Source: RUG11247 sp050945995 (GTDB lineage Bacteria > Bacillota > Clostridia > Christensenellales > Aristaeellaceae). From it: a DNA stretch of 12,683 nucleotides. The stretch's first letter is position 1; each line of letters begins with the position of its first letter. This document shows positions 6,873 to 12,683 of the stretch, piece after piece. The position numbers were made by a program, and so were the translations under genes. The notes under the pieces are model-generated. The model was not told the origin of the DNA and did not search any database. It saw only the letters and a list, made by a program, of their open reading frames with translations. The stretch is from NCBI GenBank assembly GCA_050945995.1, contig JBMNUA010000051.1, forward strand, positions 1 to 12,683, written 5' to 3'.

Positions 6873-7621
6873 ACCCGCTCCCCCTCCATCCCCCGGTACG
6901 CCGCGCACACCCTGCGATAGCTCTCAAGATCGCCGATGTCGTAGCGCTTGCCGGGCATCTCCATCGCGCGCACCTCGGTTTTTTGCGCCATCCACGCCAT
7001 CAGGCTGCCCGGCGCGTCCACATGCGCGCCCGAGGCGATCGCCTCGCCGATCAGCGGCAGATGGCGCGCGGGATAGTAGTAAAACGGCGGCGCGCACCAC
7101 TCGGAAAACGGCGCTTCGGGCTTCTCCTCCATGCGCAGCACGCGGTCGCCCGCGCCGATCTCCATCACGCCGCATTTTTTGAGCCGGTTGACGTCCCGCT
7201 CGCGGTAGCGCATCAAACAGCAGGCATCGGCATCCCGCGCGTAATCGATGAACGCGCCGAGCGAGAAATCGAGCAGATTGTCGCCCGCGACGACGAGCAG
7301 ATCCTCGCGCAATTTCATCGCATCGATCGCAAACTGTATGTCGCGCACCGCGCCCAGCCGCGTTTCGTTGCTCGTGGAGCCGTCGTCCAGCACCGTCACC
7401 AGCGCGGAAAACGAAGCGCCCGCCGCCCACTTGCGAAACGGATCGGCGAACTTGCGGTTTGACACCACCGCGTAGCGGCTGACCGCGCCGGACGCGTCGA
7501 TGTCGCCAACCAGCCAGTCGAGGATCGAACGCCCGCCCACCTCGAGCAGCGGTTTCGGGAAATTCTCGGTCAGCGGGTAGAGCCGCGTCGCATACCCCGC
7601 CGCTAAGATCAGACAGATCAT
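6869..7621 (-). CDS. Sugar-1-phosphate nucleotidyltransferase
   Basis: A 250-residue NTP-transferase (RmlA/GalU-like fold) expected to join a sugar 1-phosphate to an NTP, releasing pyrophosphate. The N-terminus ILAAGYATRLYPLT (5-18) followed by FPKPLLEVGG is the nucleotide-binding signature. GDN (near residue 105) and YDIGD near the C-terminus resemble the two metal-binding aspartate sites of RmlA-type enzymes. There is no C-terminal left-handed beta-helix, so it is the short form. Substrate and nucleotide cannot be read directly. The position between a GHMP sugar kinase and a UDP-glucuronate epimerase-like gene, with ATGA overlaps on both sides, implies it uses the kinase product. The ATG at 7621 has GGGGAGG 7 nt upstream, inside the kinase gene. 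The same frame stays open upstream to 8002, but that part is a shadow of the kinase gene. Confidence 0.9.
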   Translation of the reverse strand: MICLILAAGYATRLYPLTENFPKPLLEVGGRSILDWLVGDIDASGAVSRYAVVSNRKFADPFRKWAAGASFSALVTVLDDGSTSNETRLGAVRDIQFAIDAMKLREDLLVVAGDNLLDFSLGAFIDYARDADACCLMRYRERDVNRLKKCGVMEIGAGDRVLRMEEKPEAPFSEWCAPPFYYYPARHLPLIGEAIASGAHVDAPGSLMAWMAQKTEVRAMEMPGKRYDIGDLESYRRVCAAYRGMEGERV

Positions 7622-8844
7622 ACCATCGCCTCCCCGCCGCAGCCGTCCGCCGTCTTGCAAAAATGAACGGAGAACTTGCCGCGCAGCGCCGGGAACTGCC
7701 CGAGGTACGCGGCCGTCACATTGCGCTCGATCTCCTCTTTGTACGCCGGGTCGATCAGCGCCATGCAGCAGCCCTTGAACCCCGCGCCGGAGAACCGCCC
7801 GCCGTAGATGCCGTCGGTGCGGCGCATGGCATCGTAGAGCGCCTTGAGCTCGGGCGACCCGGTCTCGTAGTTGTAGATGGAGCTGTGCCCGCTCTCGAAG
7901 ATACACGCGCCGAACTGCGCGATGTCGCCCTCGCGCCACGCCTCGACGCCGCGCTGCACGCGGTCGAACTCCGTATAAAAATGCGTCGCGCGCATCCGCC
8001 AATTCTCGGGCAGCCGCCCCTTGTGCGCCTCGAACACCTCGCGCGGCACATGGCGCAGCCGCGCGTCCGCAAAATTACCGTACTCCATGCCCGAAAACGC
8101 CATCAGCGCATACGCCGCCGCTTTCAATTCGTCCACCCGCGCGTTGAACATCGAGCCCACCAAGCTGCGCTCCAGCCCGCTGAAGAAGATCGCTATCTCA
8201 AATTCCGGCAAGTCCGGCGCGCGCGGGATGCGCTCGTAGCTGTCGTCGAGCGTGTCGAGCGCGAGCAGGCAGTCCTTGCGGCTGAGCACCTCGCAGGACT
8301 GGTCGAGCTTGCCCACGGACAGCCCGATGTAGTGGTTCTCCGCCGAAAGGGCGATCTCGATCAGCGCCTGGTCGGTGAGCCGGATGCCGTTCTCGCGGCA
8401 GAACACCTGAAGATAGGTGATGATGACCGCAGCCGACGAGGAGAGCCCGCCGATCGGCAGCGTGCCCGCGATCACGCCCGTGAACCCGCGCCGGAGCGTG
8501 TACCCCGCCTTCTTGAGCGCCCACGCCGCCGCGCGCGCGTAATCGCCCCAATCGCCCTTCTGCGCGGCGCGCCCGTCGGCGGTAAACACCGCCTCGCCCT
8601 CAAAGTTTGCGCTGCGCAGCCGCACCACGGAGGTGTCCTCCGGGTGATAGCGCAGCGTCACGCCCCGGTCGAGCGCAAAGCCCGTCACCAGCCCGTATTG
8701 ATGATCGACATGCGCGCCGATCGGGCAGACGCGGTACGGCGTGAACGCCTCGCGCAGCCCCTCGCGAAATTGCGGAAAATGCTCCCGCATCATTTCATCC
8801 AATCTCATGACAACTCGGCGCGGCGGCAGCTCCGCCCGCGCCAT
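7618..8844 (-). CDS. GHMP sugar kinase, galacturonokinase-like
   Basis: A 408-residue GHMP kinase that should phosphorylate a sugar at C1 with ATP. Motif 1 is PYRVCPIGAHVDHQYG (36-51), motif 2 is GGLSSSAA (132-139), the catalytic base is D181 in GKLDQS, and motif 3 is GGRFSGAGFKGCC (348-360). Galactokinase reads GRVNLIGEHTDY at motif 1. Here Glu is Ala, and the remembered Arabidopsis galacturonokinase has nearly the same PYRICPLGAHIDHQ, together with matching LRSAxFEGE, WGxYAR and GxRFSGAGFxGCC segments. I therefore infer galacturonate, or another uronate, as substrate rather than galactose. The next genes, a nucleotidyltransferase and a UDP-uronate epimerase, fit. The start is uncertain: the ATG at 8844 has GGGAGG directly against it, and the ATG at 8808 (residue 13) has no clear SD but starts closer to the conserved region. 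The stop overlaps the next start as ATGA. Confidence 0.88.
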   Translation of the reverse strand: MARAELPPRRVVMRLDEMMREHFPQFREGLREAFTPYRVCPIGAHVDHQYGLVTGFALDRGVTLRYHPEDTSVVRLRSANFEGEAVFTADGRAAQKGDWGDYARAAAWALKKAGYTLRRGFTGVIAGTLPIGGLSSSAAVIITYLQVFCRENGIRLTDQALIEIALSAENHYIGLSVGKLDQSCEVLSRKDCLLALDTLDDSYERIPRAPDLPEFEIAIFFSGLERSLVGSMFNARVDELKAAAYALMAFSGMEYGNFADARLRHVPREVFEAHKGRLPENWRMRATHFYTEFDRVQRGVEAWREGDIAQFGACIFESGHSSIYNYETGSPELKALYDAMRRTDGIYGGRFSGAGFKGCCMALIDPAYKEEIERNVTAAYLGQFPALRGKFSVHFCKTADGCGGEAMV

Positions 8845-8859
8845 CCTCCCGTCGTATCG

Positions 8860-10617
8860 TCAGGCGTTTTCGCGCCCCGTATGTAATTTGAGGTACTGCG
8901 CCCAGAACGCCGCGCCCGTCATGGTCGCGCGCGCGGCGCGGTATTTGCGCGCAACCGCGCCGCTTTTTGCCGCATAGCGCAGCGCGACCGCGAGAAACCG
9001 ACCGGTCAGCCGCAGCGCCGCGCGGTTGTCCCGCTCGGTCACATAGCAAAGTTCCCCGCCCGCAAGCAGGTGCACAATCGTCGTCCTGCCCCACACCGCG
9101 CACATGTCGTGCTCGTGCGCAATCACCACCGCACTCTCGCGCTTTTTGACGAAGATGCCGTTGAGCGTGAGCATGCACAATGCCTTGCGCCACGCGGGGT
9201 ACGTCCGCTGCCCGCGCTCCGCCTGCTGCCGTGTGATCGGCGGCGAAAGCGCAGCGGTCGGCATCGGCTGTGCGCCCGCGCGCCGGATCGCTGCATGCTG
9301 TTTTTCATAATCCAGCCGCATCAGCCATTCCGGGCCGTTCAGATAATCCGAAATGCCGAAAAGCGCGCAGTCCGCCTCGTCGTAGCGGTAGCGGATCATG
9401 CAGATGTAGGTGTGGCGCGCGAGTTTCATGAAACGCTTGAAGCCGCCCATCTCAGGGCGGTGCAGCGCGTTTACAATCTGCCCGTTGCGCGCGTGGTAGT
9501 ATTCCATGGACACATCGCGCTTTCCGTCAAACGGCTCGTGCCACACGCAGATGCCGCTGAGCGAGATGGAATTGCCGCCCGTTCGCAGTCCGTACTCCAC
9601 ATCGTCAAAGCGGATGAACAGCGGCAGCGGCAGCCCCTTTTTGCGGATGACCTCCATCGGGATCACGCTGCACCACCACGCGTTGTAATCAGACGAAAGC
9701 GGGCGGTCGTTTCGCAGCACATCGGAAAATTCGCGCATGTCGAAATCCCGATGCAGCGATTCGGTGAACTGCCCGCGCCACAGCCCCGCAAGCTCGGTCT
9801 GCACATGGCGCTTGTCCATGCGCAGCATCGCGCCCGCGAGCGTGCGGGCGGCGTACTCGGGCTTGACCATCTGCAAAAACGCATCGATCCGCCGCAGCGC
9901 CTCGGGGTGCAGCTCGATGTCGTCGTCGGAGATCATCACATGGGTGATCGGCTCATCCGCGCGCATCGCCTCGAGCATGCACCGCGCAAAGCCGCCCGCG
10001 CCGCCCGCGTTCGCGTTCGGAAACAGGTGAACGCCCGCGCACGAAAATTCGCGCGCGTCGAGCGTGCGCCCGTTGTCGGCGATGAACACCGAAAATCGCC
10101 CGTGCATGGGATCGTCCGCGTTTTCCAAAATGCCCGCACGCAGCGCGGCGAGGGTGGATGCGACATACGCCTCGCGGCGGTAGGTGCAGATGCCCATCGC
10201 CACATGCACCGCGCGCACCGGCGCGTCCCGGCAGCCGTAGTGCCCGCCGAAAAGTTCCGCATCGTCCGAGCGCGCCTCGATCACCGGATACAGCATCCCC
10301 GCGCCGCCGAGCTGCGAAAGCTCGATCTCGACCGCGTCGCCCGACGCGTCCGCCTGCGAAAGCTGCGTCTCATGCACCGCGCCCGCGCGCAGCGTCGCGC
10401 GATAGATGGTCACGCGAATCTGCCCGCGAAAGGCAAGGCGCAGGTAGATCGCGCTCGCGCAGGTGTAACCGATCCATTTGTCCAGCGAGAACGCGTTGAA
10501 ATAGGTGTCCAGCCGGATCGTCTCCCCGCGGCGCAAACGCCCGCCCGGCGCGCGCCAAAACATGCGCGCGTCCGCCTGCGGCATGTCGCCGGGCAATATC
10601 AAGCGCTGCAGTACCAA
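8860..10617 (-). CDS. GlfT2-like GT2 glycosyltransferase
   Basis: A 585-residue enzyme laid out like mycobacterial GlfT2, the polymerising galactofuranosyltransferase of about 640 residues. It has an N-terminal beta-rich domain (about 1-135), a GT-A domain starting at MGICTYRR (141-148), and a C-terminal helical region. The metal and catalytic residues expected from GlfT2 appear in order: DDD (231-233), WW (315-316), RFDDVEYGLR (336-345, holding the likely catalytic base) and WHEPF (359-363, holding the metal-binding His). It has no clear membrane span and probably acts at the inner face of the membrane on a lipid-linked acceptor. Donor use of UDP-galactofuranose is inferred; no UDP-galactopyranose mutase gene is in the window. 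No ATG fits the conserved N-terminus. The TTG at 10617 has a G-rich SD at a 6-nt spacing and yields MVLQRLILPG, as in relatives; the first ATG is at 10584. The gap to the upstream gene is 11 nt. Confidence 0.87.
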   Translation of the reverse strand: MVLQRLILPGDMPQADARMFWRAPGGRLRRGETIRLDTYFNAFSLDKWIGYTCASAIYLRLAFRGQIRVTIYRATLRAGAVHETQLSQADASGDAVEIELSQLGGAGMLYPVIEARSDDAELFGGHYGCRDAPVRAVHVAMGICTYRREAYVASTLAALRAGILENADDPMHGRFSVFIADNGRTLDAREFSCAGVHLFPNANAGGAGGFARCMLEAMRADEPITHVMISDDDIELHPEALRRIDAFLQMVKPEYAARTLAGAMLRMDKRHVQTELAGLWRGQFTESLHRDFDMREFSDVLRNDRPLSSDYNAWWCSVIPMEVIRKKGLPLPLFIRFDDVEYGLRTGGNSISLSGICVWHEPFDGKRDVSMEYYHARNGQIVNALHRPEMGGFKRFMKLARHTYICMIRYRYDEADCALFGISDYLNGPEWLMRLDYEKQHAAIRRAGAQPMPTAALSPPITRQQAERGQRTYPAWRKALCMLTLNGIFVKKRESAVVIAHEHDMCAVWGRTTIVHLLAGGELCYVTERDNRAALRLTGRFLAVALRYAAKSGAVARKYRAARATMTGAAFWAQYLKLHTGRENA

Positions 10618-10623
10618 ATGCTT

Positions 10624-10629
10624 CCCCCC
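10624..10629 (-). promoter_or_regulatory. Ribosome binding site supporting a TTG start
   Basis: Six G on the minus strand lie 6 nt before the TTG at 10617 and overlap the last base of the upstream TAG stop. No other purine-rich site precedes the ATG at 10584, which is why the TTG is preferred. Confidence 0.55.
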
Positions 10630-12683
10630 TATGCGTCCGCGCCCGTCATGCGCCCCGCCTTCTCGTTGCCCGCGTTTGCGAGCACCTCCCGGTATACGGC
10701 GTGGATGTTGCGCGCGTTGATCTGCGCGGTCATGGTGCGCGCCATCTCGTCGCGCCCCGCGTCCGCCATTTTCGCCGCGTGCGCGCGGTCGGAAAGCGCG
10801 CGCAGCATCTTCTCCGCCAGATCGTCGCTGTTTCCCTGCTCGTAGAGAAGCCCTGTCTCGCCGTCGCGGATCAATTCCGCCGTGCCCGCAGTGTTCGCGC
10901 CGATGACCAGCGCGCCGGAGAGCATCGCCTCCACCGTCACCCGCCCGAAGCCCTCCGCGCGGGAGCAGCAGAACGCGATGTCGGTGTCCTCGAGATAATC
11001 CTCGACGTTTCGGCGATACCCGAGCAGCTCCGCCCGCTCGCGCAGCCCGTGCGCCTCGAGGTACGCCATGCATTCCTCTTTCACCTCATCGTTGCCCGTG
11101 CCGATGAAGCGGATTTTGAACCCGTCAAACCCCGACTCGGCGACGCGCACGCACGCGCGCACGAACTCCGGATGCCCTTTTTGCTCCGAGAACCCGCCCA
11201 CGAGCAAAAATACCACCTCATCCCGCGCGAAGATGCGCCGATCGGGCATGTGAAAGCGCGCGGTGTCGATGCCGTTGTGGATCACCGTGAGCCTGTTTGC
11301 GTCGATCGCCGCCGCGTACTTCTGGCGGATGCTCTGCGAGATGGCGATCACGCGATCCGCGCGGTTGATCAGCTGGTTGCCGCGCGCCCTGTCCCACATC
11401 GTGCGGTGCTGATCCTCCTCCAAGAACTCGCGCAGATGCCACACGAAGGGCACCTTCGCCCGCCGCGCGGCGAGCGCGCCGACATACGCATACGTCGTGT
11501 TGATGTGCACCAAATCGTAGCAGCCGTTTTCGATGACCTCGGCGATCCGCCTGACCGCCCGCCGGTTCTGCCGCTTCGCCGCGCGCACGCGCCTGCGGTA
11601 CGCACCGTCGCGCACCTCGTCCATCGACACAACCCAGTCCTGGGACGCGATGGTGTTGTGCCCGATCCCGTCGTCGTCGAGCAGGAAACCGCCCTGCCCG
11701 CCGTGCGGCAGTATCACATGCGATTCCACGCCAAATTGCTCCTTCAACTCCCGAATCAGCGCGTGCATGCTCAAAAACGCGCCCGAGGTCGGCGTGTTGT
11801 CGGATGCGACAAACAGCACGCGCACCGGCCCGCTGGCATGCGCGCGCCGCTCGTCCGCCAGCCATTCGCGGTGCGCCGCCGCGCGCTCGCGCCGGTCGCG
11901 CAGCGTTTCGATCAGCCCGCGGACGCCGTTTTCTCGCGCGACGGCGGCGATGTCCCTGCCAAAGCGCATCGGCGCGGTGATCTTGCGCCCGATCCGGAAG
12001 GAAACCGAGCTTTCCACCGACTGGAGCGCGCCGCGCGCCGCGTCGCGCTCGCCGATCACGCGGTTGATCGCGCGCTCCATCTCATGCGGCGTCTTCGGGC
12101 GGATGCTCTGCTCGTTTTTAAAGAGAAACGCCTCGGGATCCTCCATCAAAAGCCAAAGGTTTGCCCATTCATTGCGCGAAAACAGCGTCTGATCCAGCTC
12201 GCCGCGCGCGCGGTGGCGCACGAAATCCTCGTGAAAGCGCATCACAAAATCATAGCGGAACTGCGCGCCGATGCGCGCGAAGGCGAACATGTAGCTGTAA
12301 TACCGCCGATAGGTGAGCATAAATTTATACGCCTTCATAAACGCCGGGTGCTCCTCAAGGAAGGCGTAGATATAATCGTACTCATCGCAGACGCAGTACA
12401 CCTTGCGCTTGTCGTTGATCGACGAGCCGGGGTTGTCCTGCCGATACATGTAGAAGGGGCGGTCGAGGAAGTACAGCCGCCGCGCCCAGCTGAAGCTCAA
12501 AAACCAGAACCCGCTGTCCTGATACGACGCGCCGGGCGTCTCGTTGTGGCGGATGTCGTGCGCCTCCAAAAACGCGCGCTTGTAGATGCCGCTCCAGGTG
12601 TTCATGGTGAAAAAGAACGGCGTCGCGTCCTCAAAGGGGTTGACCACGCGGTTGTAGTAGGATCGATCCCTGCCCGCGATGGC
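10629..12683 (-). CDS. GT2-GT4 fusion glycosyltransferase, 5' end cut by the window
   Basis: The frame is open to the window edge, so 684 residues are seen and the N-terminus is missing; the GTG at 12647 is not taken as the start. Residues 1 to about 190 are the second half of a GT2 domain, with TMNTWSGIYKRAFLE (26-40) and ETPGASYQDSGFWF (48-61), familiar from Clostridial GT2 enzymes. A charged, partly coiled-coil linker (about 198-280) includes SVSFRIGRKITAPMRF (226-241), a recurring linker motif in multidomain glycosyltransferases. From about 287 a complete GT-B fold of family GT4 follows: NTPTSGAF near its start, HNGID near 469, GGFSEQKGHPEF (496-507), and the donor-binding E-x7-E pair E577 and E585 in SRAEGFGRVTVEAM. 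A single protein would thus make two different glycosidic linkages, probably on a cytosolic, lipid-linked glycan. It is the first gene of the leftward operon seen here. Confidence 0.9.
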   Translation of the reverse strand, partial: AIAGRDRSYYNRVVNPFEDATPFFFTMNTWSGIYKRAFLEAHDIRHNETPGASYQDSGFWFLSFSWARRLYFLDRPFYMYRQDNPGSSINDKRKVYCVCDEYDYIYAFLEEHPAFMKAYKFMLTYRRYYSYMFAFARIGAQFRYDFVMRFHEDFVRHRARGELDQTLFSRNEWANLWLLMEDPEAFLFKNEQSIRPKTPHEMERAINRVIGERDAARGALQSVESSVSFRIGRKITAPMRFGRDIAAVARENGVRGLIETLRDRRERAAAHREWLADERRAHASGPVRVLFVASDNTPTSGAFLSMHALIRELKEQFGVESHVILPHGGQGGFLLDDDGIGHNTIASQDWVVSMDEVRDGAYRRRVRAAKRQNRRAVRRIAEVIENGCYDLVHINTTYAYVGALAARRAKVPFVWHLREFLEEDQHRTMWDRARGNQLINRADRVIAISQSIRQKYAAAIDANRLTVIHNGIDTARFHMPDRRIFARDEVVFLLVGGFSEQKGHPEFVRACVRVAESGFDGFKIRFIGTGNDEVKEECMAYLEAHGLRERAELLGYRRNVEDYLEDTDIAFCCSRAEGFGRVTVEAMLSGALVIGANTAGTAELIRDGETGLLYEQGNSDDLAEKMLRALSDRAHAAKMADAGRDEMARTMTAQINARNIHAVYREVLANAGNEKAGRMTGADA

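Noticed and set aside
5655..6920. 421-codon plus-strand open frame over the GT2 end and the epimerase
   Set aside because: It overlaps two convincing genes and the terminator hairpin and shows no recognisable fold or ribosome binding site.
7622..8002. N-terminal extension of the nucleotidyltransferase, or a frameshifted fusion with the kinase
   Set aside because: The extension is a different frame of the kinase gene with Arg-rich shadow composition; the ATG at 7621 has its own SD and starts right at the nucleotide-binding signature.
7618..8844. Calling the GHMP kinase galactokinase (GalK)
   Set aside because: Motif 1 lacks the GEHTDY signature of galactokinases and instead resembles galacturonokinase; the neighbourhood has a uronate epimerase rather than a Leloir pathway set.
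7663..8886. 407-codon plus-strand open frame antisense to the kinase
   Set aside because: Arg/Ala/Val-rich shadow frame; the minus-strand frame has all three GHMP motifs.
9070..10845. 591-codon open frame on the plus strand, antisense to the GlfT2-like gene
   Set aside because: It is the mirror of a high-GC3 gene: composition is dominated by Arg, Ala, His and Val with no domain motifs, no SD, and it crosses two real genes that have clear catalytic motifs.
1..12683. CRISPR array, tRNA or rRNA gene, insertion sequence or prophage
   Set aside because: No regularly spaced repeats, cloverleaf sequences, transposase or phage motifs were found by eye on either strand.

Overview
The window is GC-rich, tightly packed bacterial chromosome: seven protein genes, very short spacers, strong purine-rich Shine-Dalgarno sites (GGAGG-type) and sigma-A/70-like promoters. 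The DnaE1-type polymerase, the Clostridia-like glycosyltransferase architecture and the SD usage suggest a high-GC member of the Bacillota (Clostridia, possibly a gut lineage). This taxonomic guess is inference only. There are no rRNA or tRNA genes, CRISPR arrays, insertion sequences or phage genes.

Left part (1-1101): an AT-rich intergenic island with a perfect inverted repeat, a rho-independent terminator, and a leftward aldo/keto reductase of the YajO type. Its promoter has the over-long 19-bp spacer and internal dyad typical of MerR-family-activated promoters, although no MerR gene is in view.

Middle (1102-5909): a divergent sigma-70-type promoter drives rightward dnaE (DNA polymerase III alpha, complete, with all three catalytic aspartates, a clamp-binding QLSLF motif and an apparently metal-competent PHP domain). 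A membrane-anchored GT2 glycosyltransferase of the DPM1/GtrB type follows 38 bp downstream, probably in the same transcript. A strong hairpin in the 38-bp gap to the convergent gene ends this unit.

Right part (5910-12683, all leftward): an operon of five genes separated by 11 nt, 15 nt and two ATGA overlaps. In transcription order these are a GT2-GT4 fusion glycosyltransferase (cut by the window edge), a GlfT2-like galactofuranosyltransferase-type enzyme, a GHMP sugar kinase that resembles plant galacturonokinase more than galactokinase, a nucleotidyltransferase, and a UDP-glucuronate 4-epimerase-like SDR. The last three form a plausible kinase, pyrophosphorylase, epimerase route from a free sugar (best guess galacturonate) to UDP-GalA/UDP-GlcA. 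The two upstream glycosyltransferases would use nucleotide sugars to build a cell-surface glycan. This putative bacterial counterpart of the plant uronate salvage route, inside a glycan assembly operon, is the most interesting item here.
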